DNA of 5,334 nt from Gammaproteobacteria bacterium (GTDB lineage: Bacteria > Pseudomonadota > Gammaproteobacteria > Granulosicoccales > Granulosicoccaceae): NCBI GenBank assembly GCA_020444765.1, contig JAGRHW010000256.1, positions 1 to 5,334 of the forward strand, in the 5' to 3' direction. The number at the start of each line of letters is the position of its first letter. Position 1 is the first letter of the stretch. A program made the position numbers and the translations under genes. Below, piece by piece: positions 1 to 5,334 of the stretch. The notes below the pieces were generated by a model. That model did no database searches. It was given only the letters and a program-made list of their open reading frames with translations, and was not told the origin of the DNA.

Positions 1-102
1 GAAGAAGATTCAACCGAGTTTAAATATTATGCCGCCGGTATCGGCGTGATCCGCGAGGAAAAAGCCGATGGTTCGGAATATGTCGTACTGGTCGGGCAAT
101 AA
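1..102 (+). CDS. C-terminal end of an unrecognised protein (5' end outside window)
   Basis: Frame 1 is open from the first base to a TAA at 100-102 and gives 33 residues, beginning EEDSTEFKYYAAGIG and ending EYVVLVGQ. The acidic, alternating hydrophobic/polar character suggests the last beta-strands of a soluble or secreted domain. The 'YYAxGIGVIRE' stretch recalls the C-termini of some uncharacterised bacterial exported proteins, but that is a memory-based resemblance and not a family assignment. The reading frame is real because codon use is sensible and it stops just where the next gene would need it to. The stop lies 32 bases beyond the most upstream possible start of the GtrA-family gene, so the two genes may be co-transcribed and translationally coupled. 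No function can be given from this fragment. Confidence 0.6.
   Translation, partial: EEDSTEFKYYAAGIGVIREEKADGSEYVVLVGQ
55..60 (+). promoter_or_regulatory. Candidate ribosome binding site for the GtrA-family gene
   Basis: GAGGAA lies 7 bases upstream of the ATG at 68, inside the 3' end of the preceding gene. It is the best Shine-Dalgarno-like sequence in the area and is the main argument for starting the GtrA gene at 68 rather than at the GTG at 197, where no comparable purine-rich element precedes the codon. GAGGAA can also arise by chance as the in-frame codons GAG GAA of the upstream gene, so the support is moderate. Confidence 0.4.
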
Positions 103-583
103 CCCCCGGGCCTCGACTATCGCGACGGCGTCAGAGCAGCCCCTGATCCGCTGCGATGATGTTGATCGACACCAGACTCCACCTGTGGCCCATCCTGTGA
201 ATCGTGCAACGATCTATCAGCGTATACCGCTTGCTGGTGTTTCCGGCGCGCTGGCAACGGCAACACACTATGTGCTTTTCTTTGCGCTGATCGGCGCCGG
301 CATCCCGCCTTTGCCGGCAAGCGGTATTGGTAGTGCAGGAGGTGCGCTGTGCAATTATCTTGGCTTGTATTATTTTGCCTATCGCTGCCAGACACCGCAT
401 CGCACAGTGCTTCGGCGTTATCTGGGAGTGATATCTTTGTCACTCCTTGCCAATCCGCTCCTGTTTGGCTTGCTGCATATGCTAGCCGGACAAACCCCGT
501 TGCACGCCCAACTGGCCACCACCGCGATTATCTGGGTACTCAACCTTTGCCTATACGACAAACAGGTATTCAATCGTGACTGA
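68..583 (+). CDS. GtrA-family small membrane protein, probable lipid-linked sugar translocation partner
   Basis: The 171-residue product has about four hydrophobic helices, at roughly residues 53-76, 80-104, 116-140 and 147-165. It shows the GtrA-type layout: 'GVSGALATATHYVLFF' in helix 1, 'GGALCNYLGLYYFAYR' in helix 2, a basic loop (RTVLRRYL) and a C-terminal helix ending in 'YDKQVF'. The GtrA family (PF04138) is known for small four-helix proteins, usually about 120-150 residues, proposed to help flip undecaprenyl-phosphate-linked sugars. The gene overlaps the downstream family 2 glycosyltransferase by 8 bases, the usual GtrA partner. The start is uncertain. ATG 68 has a good ribosome binding site and overlaps the upstream gene by 35 bases; ATG 80 is also possible. 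GTG 197 would remove 43 non-hydrophobic residues and leave a canonical 128-residue protein. The family call is firm; the N-terminus and exact role are not. Confidence 0.85.
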   Translation: MVRNMSYWSGNNPRASTIATASEQPLIRCDDVDRHQTPPVAHPVNRATIYQRIPLAGVSGALATATHYVLFFALIGAGIPPLPASGIGSAGGALCNYLGLYYFAYRCQTPHRTVLRRYLGVISLSLLANPLLFGLLHMLAGQTPLHAQLATTAIIWVLNLCLYDKQVFNRD

Positions 584-1583
584 CCATACGAAAAGTCCGC
601 CGCTTATCAGCATTGTTGTCCCCGTCTACAACGAAGCCGAAACAATCCCCTTATTGCAACAACGGCTGAATCAACTTGCCATCGACGGGCGTTACACGTT
701 TGAGTTTGTCTATATCGACGACGGCAGTCACGACGAAACCGCTCAGCTGCTGATCTCGATGGAACGGCGTGATCCGCGTATCCGAACCGTCACCTTCAGC
801 CGCAATTTCGGCAAAGAAGCCGCGATTACCGCCGGGCTGAAAGTTTCCCGCGGTGCCGCGGTCGTGCTAATCGATGCCGATTTGCAGGATCCGCCGGAAT
901 GCATCCTTGACATGCTGCAAGCCTGGCGAGGCGGGTTTGATATTGTCAATATGCGCAGACGCCGGCGTTACGGTGAACCCTGGCATCGGCGCCTTGCCGC
1001 CTGGCTCTTCTACCGGGGGTTGAATGCACTGGCGGACGAATCGATCCCTGAGGATATCGGTGACTTCCGCCTTTTGTCCCGCGCAGCAGTTGACGCCCTC
1101 AACAACGTACCTGAGCGCAACCGCTATATGAAAGGCCTGTTCGCCTGGATTGGGTTCAACACAACGACGCTTACGTACGATCGCGCACCGCGATCTGCAG
1201 GTCAATCCAAATGGTCATACGGGCAACTCTTTGGCCTCGCAATCGATGCCATCACGTCCTTCTCCGTAGCGCCACTACGGATTGTCACGCTCAGTGGCGC
1301 CCTCACCGCGCTGGCCAGCATAGCGGTAGGAGCCGTGATTATCCTGAAAACCCTGCTGCTCGGTGAAGTGGTCCGAGGCTATACCTCTCTGGTCACTCTC
1401 ATCACATTTACCGGCGGGATCCAGTTGTTCGCCATAGGCATCATCGGCGAATACATCGGCAAAGTGTATCTGGAAACCAAGAAGCGACCGCTGTACATCC
1501 TTCATCACGCATCCGACAAAACCGAACAATACAATCAAAAAACCACGTGGAGCAGCCTGGCAGCCAATGATCGGCAACTGTAA
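576..1583 (+). CDS. GtrB/DPM1-type family 2 glycosyltransferase (probable undecaprenyl-phosphate glycosyltransferase)
   Basis: The 335-residue product has a cytoplasmic GT-A fold domain followed by two membrane helices. Visible motifs are VVPVYNE (14-20), the nucleotide-sugar site DDGS (48-51), the metal-binding DADLQDPPE (100-108), GDFRL (162-166), ERNRYMKG (180-187) and RSAGQSKW (206-213). Helices lie at about 236-260 and 271-292, followed by GEYIGKVYLETKKRP (291-305). This is the arrangement of GtrB, ArnC and related polyprenyl-phosphate sugar transferases, which move a sugar from a nucleotide donor to undecaprenyl phosphate on the inner face of the inner membrane. Length matches the family. 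The start is GTG at 576, overlapping the GtrA stop by 8 bases; the next in-frame ATG falls after DDGS and can be excluded. It overlaps the next gene by 17 bases, so the three are surely one operon. The donor sugar cannot be deduced. Confidence 0.93.
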   Translation: MTDHTKSPPLISIVVPVYNEAETIPLLQQRLNQLAIDGRYTFEFVYIDDGSHDETAQLLISMERRDPRIRTVTFSRNFGKEAAITAGLKVSRGAAVVLIDADLQDPPECILDMLQAWRGGFDIVNMRRRRRYGEPWHRRLAAWLFYRGLNALADESIPEDIGDFRLLSRAAVDALNNVPERNRYMKGLFAWIGFNTTTLTYDRAPRSAGQSKWSYGQLFGLAIDAITSFSVAPLRIVTLSGALTALASIAVGAVIILKTLLLGEVVRGYTSLVTLITFTGGIQLFAIGIIGEYIGKVYLETKKRPLYILHHASDKTEQYNQKTTWSSLAANDRQL

Positions 1584-2967
1584 ATTTATCCTGTTAGCGC
1601 TCCTGGGAAGCCGACTGCTGACCTTGTCGGCCTATCCGCTGATGGACAAAACCGAGGCCCGCTATGCAGAAATCGCGCGTATTATGGTAAGCACCGGCAA
1701 TTGGCTCACGCCTTATCTCGATGTAAGCACGCCGTTCTGGGGAAAGCCGCCACTGTCTTTCTGGTTAAGCGCCCTCAGCTATAAATGCCTTGGTGTGTCT
1801 GAATTCAGCGCCCGGCTTCCGATGTTTCTGTGCACACTTTTTACGCTCTACCTATTGCACAGGTCATCCCGATTACTGCAACTACGCAACCCTTACCTTC
1901 CACTTGTTTTGTATATCGCCTCGCCGATCAGTTATCTGATTGCAGGTGCTGTGATGACGGACGCAGCCCTGATGTGCGGCGTCAGCCTGTCTCTATACGC
2001 TGGTCTGATGGCAATATATAAGCCCGAATCACAACTTCTGTCGAGCACGCTTCTCGGCATCGGCCTGGCGGTGGGCCTACTGGCCAAAGGCCCTGTAACG
2101 TCGATATTCTGTCTAGGCCCCTTGGTGTTGTTGACGGCACTGAGCTGGCGAAGCCATCGCCGTGCACCGGTGTTTAATTGGCTTTTGGTGGCAGTACTCA
2201 GTGCTGGCTTGTCACTGCCCTGGTACCTCGCCGCCGAACAGGCTACGCCCGGATTTTTGCGGTATTTTCTGCTGGGAGAACACGTTTACCGCTTTTTGAT
2301 ACCTGGTTGGCAAGGCGATCTTTACGGTTCAGCGCACCGCCAGCCACCAGGTATGATCTGGATATTCATAGTATTGGCGATAGCGCCATGGATTCTGGCC
2401 GGCCTGCCCTTGAGGAAGATTACAGCGTTTCGCCGCCCTCACCTGAAACGCCCTCCAGAGGCAACAGTTTTTCTTCTGTTATGCACGTTTATCCCATTGT
2501 TTTTTTTCAGCCTGACGCGCAATGTTCTCGTCACCTATATAGCGCCCTCTTTGCCCGCGTTGGCCTTGCTTTCAGCAAGGGCATGGGAATGTGCTTCACT
2601 TCAGCCTCTTGACAAATTATCCCGCAATATCGGGCTTTTCTTTGCGCCACTGATATTGATCAGTGCTATCGCGGCATTGCGATGGGGCGGTATTGTTGCC
2701 CCAAGCGAGACCGCCTTGATCAGAGCACTGCAGAAGTCTAAACCAGGGGCACCTATTGTCTATGAAGGCAGCATTCCTTTCTCAGCCAGATTTTACAGTC
2801 ATGGCACTGTACTCAGAAGCCCACCCCGCGACATAAGGACTGGGCAGACGCTAGCACATTGGCTGGTCAAACGGGATCCATACCAGACCGAGATATCCAT
2901 CAACGAGCTATCCGCACTGAGTCGCCAACATTTCGTTTACTGGAAAGCACCGGAACCTGCACGTTAA
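1567..2967 (+). CDS. ArnT/PMT-like polytopic glycosyltransferase (GT83/GT39 superfamily)
   Basis: The 466-residue integral membrane protein has about 11 hydrophobic segments and a short C-terminal soluble part (about 375-466). After helix 1, the first periplasmic loop carries 'MDKTEARYAEIAR' (26-38), with the Asp27/Glu30 pattern expected for the catalytic loop of ArnT/PMT enzymes. 'WLTPYL' (46-51) and 'FWGKPPLSFWL' (57-67) follow, with Lys60 matching the conserved FxKPPL lysine. Other family-like elements are LLAKGP (171-176), GEHVYRF (237-243) and LVTYIAPSLPALALL (321-335). These enzymes use a polyprenyl-phosphate sugar and glycosylate an acceptor (lipid A, other glycan or protein) on the periplasmic face. 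The lipid-linked donor is presumably made by the preceding gene, which it overlaps by 17 bases. It is shorter than ArnT (about 550 residues), mostly at the C-terminus. No strong ribosome binding site precedes ATG 1567, so translational coupling is likely. Family is firm; substrate unknown, so no gene symbol is given. Confidence 0.9.
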   Translation: MIGNCKFILLALLGSRLLTLSAYPLMDKTEARYAEIARIMVSTGNWLTPYLDVSTPFWGKPPLSFWLSALSYKCLGVSEFSARLPMFLCTLFTLYLLHRSSRLLQLRNPYLPLVLYIASPISYLIAGAVMTDAALMCGVSLSLYAGLMAIYKPESQLLSSTLLGIGLAVGLLAKGPVTSIFCLGPLVLLTALSWRSHRRAPVFNWLLVAVLSAGLSLPWYLAAEQATPGFLRYFLLGEHVYRFLIPGWQGDLYGSAHRQPPGMIWIFIVLAIAPWILAGLPLRKITAFRRPHLKRPPEATVFLLLCTFIPLFFFSLTRNVLVTYIAPSLPALALLSARAWECASLQPLDKLSRNIGLFFAPLILISAIAALRWGGIVAPSETALIRALQKSKPGAPIVYEGSIPFSARFYSHGTVLRSPPRDIRTGQTLAHWLVKRDPYQTEISINELSALSRQHFVYWKAPEPAR

Positions 2968-3035
2968 GCAAGGCCTTGCAAACAGACTCCGCGATAGCAC
3001 CATCCAAAAAATTGACGCAATTCCCTTTATTTACA

Positions 3036-3067
3036 GTGCGCCGGGTGATCCGGTGCGCCTTTTTTTT
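3036..3067 (+). terminator. Rho-independent terminator of the glycosylation operon
   Basis: A 9-bp stem pairs GTGCGCCGG (3036-3044) with CCGGTGCGC (3050-3058) around a GTGAT loop; two of the pairs are G-U type. One C and then eight T residues (3060-3067) follow. It lies 68 bases after the ArnT-like gene's stop. There is no T-run on the opposite strand, so it is directional. It separates the glycosyltransferase operon from the lipoprotein gene, which therefore needs its own promoter. Confidence 0.9.
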
Positions 3068-3127
3068 GTCGCGCTGACATGAATTCAGCGGAAACCTGAG
3101 GCATGTCTCAATGTAATCGACGGCGTT

Positions 3128-3165
3128 TTGACAGAATCACCCCCATGTCCACTAACAAAAATAAT
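3128..3165 (+). promoter_or_regulatory. Candidate promoter elements for the lipoprotein gene
   Basis: The space between the upstream terminator and ATG 3173 is about 105 bases and should hold the promoter of the lipoprotein gene. A perfect -35-like TTGACA occurs at 3128-3133, but at 17-base spacing the hexamer is ACTAAC (3151-3156), only 3 of 6 matches to TATAAT. A better -10-like AATAAT (3160-3165) is 26 bases from TTGACA, too far to pair with it, and lies only 7 bases before the start codon. No convincing complete sigma-70 promoter can be defined, so these are candidates only. Confidence 0.25.
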
Positions 3166-3172
3166 AAACGAC

Positions 3173-4849
3173 ATGAAAGTGACAATTTTCCGACGCCGCG
3201 TTCAGCTCTCTTTCTATTTCGCCCTTTCCACAATGGTACTGACAGCCTGTGGTCAAAGTGCTTCGAATGACCGGGAACCGGTAAACAACATCTCAAATCT
3301 GATTCTGCCGGCCGACAGCGAAACTCCGACAGGCACAGGTCATTCTATTGTATTACCCGAAGAGATTTCTGATCTGAAAGGCAGCCTGCCCTACCCTGAG
3401 AGAGACGCTTTTTCGCTGAAGGCGATTCAGACCGATGGCTGGAATCGGCAGGATTTTATTGCCGCCAACACCGGTGGTGTCGTAGTTAACCTGAGCTGGA
3501 TGCACTGGCAGCCGGAAAAGAAAAAAGGCAATTGCAACCTTGACAACGAGCTGGAATACGACGGCTATTGTTTTCGTAACCTGCAAAGTGTCAACGAGGA
3601 CATCCGTTTCTGGACACAACACAACGTGCTGGTCACAGGCGTTGTCATGAATATCCCTGAGTGGGCAACAGATCCGGCAACCTGCACACAGCGTAAAAAC
3701 CTTTGCGCTCCCGCAAACTCGGCAGACTTTGCACGCTTCGCCGGTATGCTTGCCAAACACTACAACGGTCTCAATGGCAATGGCCGGGTGGCGGACTTCG
3801 TGATCAACAACGAAGTCAACATGAACTCCTGGTACAACGTCGGTTGTGGCTACGGTGTCCCCTGTGACGTGGACGCCTGGATCAGACGCTATACCTCGGA
3901 CTACAATGCCTCTTACGATGCCATTACCCGCCATCAGCCGGCGGCCAAGGTATTTATCTCCTTTGCGCATCATTTTGAATTCTCTGATCTGGAGCGTGGC
4001 TGGCCGATTCTCGCCGTCAAGCCTTTCCTGCTCCGATTTGCCCAGTTAACTGATGGACGCAAGTGGCGGGTGGCTTTCCATCCGTATCCGCCGAATCTTA
4101 AACTGTCTCGGTTCGGACCTATGGACCTGCCGCGAATCACTTATGGCAATATCGGTGTTCTGGCCGGCTGGTTGCGCCGGGAATTTCCGCAAAACCCGGA
4201 AGCCTGGGAAATCCATCTGACCGAGAGCGGCATCAATTCTCTGTGGGACAACTCATCAGAGGCCGAACAAGCCGAAGCACTGTGCGATTCCTACCGCAAT
4301 ATTCTGGGTACGCCGGGCATTGAAAACCACGTTTACCATCGCATGATGGATCACTCGGTGGAACTGGCCGCTGGTACAGGTTTTGGCCTGGTCTCTGAAG
4401 ATGGTGAGTTAAAGCAAGCCTGGAACGTCTGGTCAACCATGTCCGGCCGTAACGGCAAGCGGGAAAATATGGACTGCGGTTTTGAGGATGTGCCTTATAC
4501 GCGCATCACCCAGTACCAACATTCCAAACGTGAAAACTGGGTTTCCAGCCGCCGGCCGCCGGCCGGTTACACAGCCACTGAAAGCTGGCGCATGATGCGC
4601 GATTACGTGGAAGGCACATACATGATTTACGAATGCGCTTTCGCCGACGGCAGTTATCTGTCGACCGACGTCGAATGTGCTGACGAGCTTAACTACGGAC
4701 CGGTTGGTTATATTTTTCCGGAACAGGTGGACAACAGCACACCGCTCTATTCATGTATTGATGATGATAGCGTCTACTCGGCATCAGGAGACCAGGGTTG
4801 CGGTTCTGATATTACCCGCGAATTCCTGGGGTATGCGATCAAGCCCTGA
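3173..4849 (+). CDS. Secreted lipoprotein with TIM-barrel glycoside-hydrolase-like domain (DUF5722-like) and C-terminal Cys repeats
   Basis: The 558-residue product starts with a lipoprotein signal peptide: basic FRRR, a hydrophobic stretch and a lipobox VLTAC, so the mature protein begins at Cys26. ATG 3173 is chosen because it gives this signal; an in-frame TTG at 3128 would add 15 residues without function. Residues about 75-425 look like a retaining (beta/alpha)8 hydrolase: VVNLSWMHW, NIPEWA, then VINNEVN with candidate acid/base Glu214, VFISFAHHFEF, AFHPYPPNL (His303), and IHLTESG with candidate nucleophile Glu351. The order NNEVN, HPYP, LTE(S/Q)G, followed by an 'EQAEALCDSY' helix, matches DUF5722 as I remember it. 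The C-terminus (484-556) holds two related Cys-containing repeats. Twelve cysteines follow the lipobox, several in close pairs, which suggests disulfides outside the cytoplasm. It is a single-gene unit between two terminators. Enzyme activity on a polysaccharide is inferred; the substrate is unknown. Confidence 0.85.
   Translation: MKVTIFRRRVQLSFYFALSTMVLTACGQSASNDREPVNNISNLILPADSETPTGTGHSIVLPEEISDLKGSLPYPERDAFSLKAIQTDGWNRQDFIAANTGGVVVNLSWMHWQPEKKKGNCNLDNELEYDGYCFRNLQSVNEDIRFWTQHNVLVTGVVMNIPEWATDPATCTQRKNLCAPANSADFARFAGMLAKHYNGLNGNGRVADFVINNEVNMNSWYNVGCGYGVPCDVDAWIRRYTSDYNASYDAITRHQPAAKVFISFAHHFEFSDLERGWPILAVKPFLLRFAQLTDGRKWRVAFHPYPPNLKLSRFGPMDLPRITYGNIGVLAGWLRREFPQNPEAWEIHLTESGINSLWDNSSEAEQAEALCDSYRNILGTPGIENHVYHRMMDHSVELAAGTGFGLVSEDGELKQAWNVWSTMSGRNGKRENMDCGFEDVPYTRITQYQHSKRENWVSSRRPPAGYTATESWRMMRDYVEGTYMIYECAFADGSYLSTDVECADELNYGPVGYIFPEQVDNSTPLYSCIDDDSVYSASGDQGCGSDITREFLGYAIKP
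4622..4840 (+). repeat. Two degenerate protein-level repeats at the C-terminus of the lipoprotein
   Basis: Residues 484-515 (bases 4622-4717) and 524-556 (bases 4742-4840) of the lipoprotein align by eye with the pattern (I/L)-Y-x-C, then a short acidic stretch with S-(Y/V)-x-S, a second Cys 14-15 residues after the first, and a closing (V/L)-G-Y-(I/A) about 10 residues later. The first reads 'MIYECAFADGSYLSTDVEC' then 'GPVGYIF'; the second 'PLYSCIDDDSVYSASGDQGC' then 'EFLGYAI'. The repetition is in protein, not in DNA. Similar 'LYxC...(F/Y)xSxDxxCEG...LGY' units occur at the ends of secreted proteins of other bacteria, from memory. A binding or surface-attachment role is only a guess. Confidence 0.6.
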
Positions 4850-4875
4850 TAGCCGGATAAACTGGTAAACCCGGA

Positions 4876-4905
4876 GGCGCGGCCGTCACAGGCCGCGCCT
4901 TTTTT
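4876..4905 (+). terminator. Rho-independent terminator of the lipoprotein gene
   Basis: A perfect 9-bp GC-only stem pairs GGCGCGGCC (4876-4884) with GGCCGCGCC (4891-4899) around a GTCACA loop, then six T residues (4900-4905). It starts 27 bases after the lipoprotein stop. The T-run is on the plus strand only, so it serves the lipoprotein gene and not the converging GST-like gene. Confidence 0.93.
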
Positions 4906-4970
4906 GTTTCCTGGTGGATATCAAGACAGTCTGCTGTCACTGGCTACGGAGCAGGCAAATGCGCCGTTCT

Positions 4971-5334
4971 TTATCCCTTTTCACGCGCGGCGGTCTGTTC
5001 GGCGGCGAGTTTCTCATCCTCCTTCTGTACCTTGCGGGCGGCCGGGCGCAAAACGATACGGTCGACGAAATCACGCAATAACGGCTTTTCCTCGACCAGG
5101 CCGAACATCATCGTCCATTGCAAAGCCACGCCCCAAAGAATATCCGCCACGCTCATACGCTCGCCGAGAAAATACGGCCCGTGCGACAGCGCCTGTTCGA
5201 GCGTCGCCATCATCTCCTCGAAGGTGCCGTAAACCGAACGGCTCGACGGCCCGGGATCATGGCCGGTGGATTTGTCCATCAACGCCGGTTCGAAACAGGC
5301 CGCGTAATAAACCAGCCAACGCAGGTAGGTGCCA
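4971..5334 (-). CDS. Glutathione S-transferase family protein, C-terminal domain (5' end outside window)
   Basis: The frame is open on the minus strand from the window edge (last full codon 5331-5333) to a TAA at 4971-4973, giving 120 residues. It begins GTYLRWLVYYAACFEPA, the usual opening of the all-helical GST C-terminal domain, so the TTG/ATG codons near 5277-5282 are internal and not starts. Next come a helix (FEEMMATLEQAL) and 'GPYFLGERMSVADILWG', with the conserved N-capping Ser-x-x-Asp (SVAD, about bases 5142-5153) that supports the GST fold, then an aromatic helix and 'FVDRIVLRPAARK'. A charged tail (KEDEKLAAEQTAAREKG) ends the protein. The thioredoxin-like N-terminal domain with the glutathione-binding residue is outside the window, so activity and subclass cannot be judged. 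It converges on the lipoprotein gene and is probably unrelated to it. Confidence 0.88.
   Translation of the reverse strand, partial: GTYLRWLVYYAACFEPALMDKSTGHDPGPSSRSVYGTFEEMMATLEQALSHGPYFLGERMSVADILWGVALQWTMMFGLVEEKPLLRDFVDRIVLRPAARKVQKEDEKLAAEQTAAREKG

Noticed and set aside
2178..2612. Plus-strand open frame of 144 codons inside the ArnT-like gene
   Set aside because: It lies fully within the membrane enzyme's frame, which has continuous family motifs across this region; the alternative product has no recognisable features.
2968..2979. Perfect 12-base palindrome GCAAGGCCTTGC right after the ArnT-like stop codon
   Set aside because: It has no loop and cannot form a useful hairpin, there is no second copy in the window, and the true terminator lies about 60 bases downstream. 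A single occurrence is compatible with chance.
3128..3172. TTG at 3128 as the start of the lipoprotein gene
   Set aside because: It would put 15 polar residues before the signal peptide, has no ribosome binding site, and ATG 3173 yields a textbook lipoprotein signal.
3353..3973. Long open frame of about 206 codons on the minus strand opposite the lipoprotein
   Set aside because: It is antisense to a well-supported gene with clear motifs, has no recognisable domain or ribosome binding site, and its valine-rich composition is what the reverse of a biased coding frame gives.
4552..4565. GC-rich CCGGCC/GGCCGG repeats that could suggest a structured element
   Set aside because: They fall inside the lipoprotein gene, encode an Arg-Pro-Pro-Ala-Gly stretch in frame and are explained by codon choice.
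4925..4938. Small inverted repeat GACAG-TCTG-CTGTC in the convergent gap, a possible terminator for the GST-like gene
   Set aside because: The stem is only 5 bp and no real T-run follows on the minus strand, so it does not qualify as an intrinsic terminator.

Overview
The window is bacterial, gene-dense and of moderate GC. The style (short overlaps between genes, rho-independent terminators, a lipobox lipoprotein, a GST-family protein and an ArnT/GtrB-type glycosylation set) suggests a Gram-negative proteobacterium, probably a gammaproteobacterium. That is inference: there is no rRNA or other taxonomic marker here. All genes but the last are on the plus strand.

Layout: (1) positions 1-102 hold the last 33 codons of an unrecognised protein. 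(2) Positions 68-2967 hold three tightly packed, overlapping genes: a GtrA-family small membrane protein, a GtrB/DPM1-type family 2 glycosyltransferase with two C-terminal membrane helices, and an ArnT/PMT-type polytopic glycosyltransferase. A strong intrinsic terminator at 3036-3067 closes this unit. (3) Positions 3173-4849 hold a single-gene unit encoding a secreted lipoprotein with a TIM-barrel glycoside-hydrolase-like domain (it resembles DUF5722 from memory) and a C-terminal pair of cysteine-containing repeats. It has its own perfect-stem terminator at 4876-4905. (4) Positions 4971-5334, minus strand, hold the C-terminal part of a glutathione S-transferase-like protein that runs off the window.

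How they probably work together: the three-gene set has the logic of known envelope-glycosylation modules (gtrA-gtrB-gtrX serotype conversion, arnC/arnT lipid A modification). The family 2 enzyme would charge undecaprenyl phosphate with a sugar in the cytoplasm, the GtrA protein would help move the lipid-linked sugar across the inner membrane, and the ArnT-like enzyme would transfer it to an acceptor on the periplasmic side. Neither sugar nor acceptor can be read from the sequence. The adjacent lipoprotein would act outside the cytoplasm on a carbohydrate, and a link to the same glycan is only a proximity-based hypothesis.

I saw no tRNA, rRNA, CRISPR array, insertion sequence or attachment site, and no gene-free stretch above 300 bases. 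The longest non-coding stretch is about 205 bases (2968-3172). The least-described elements are the carbohydrate-active lipoprotein and its C-terminal repeats. I found no clear case for a wholly new system.
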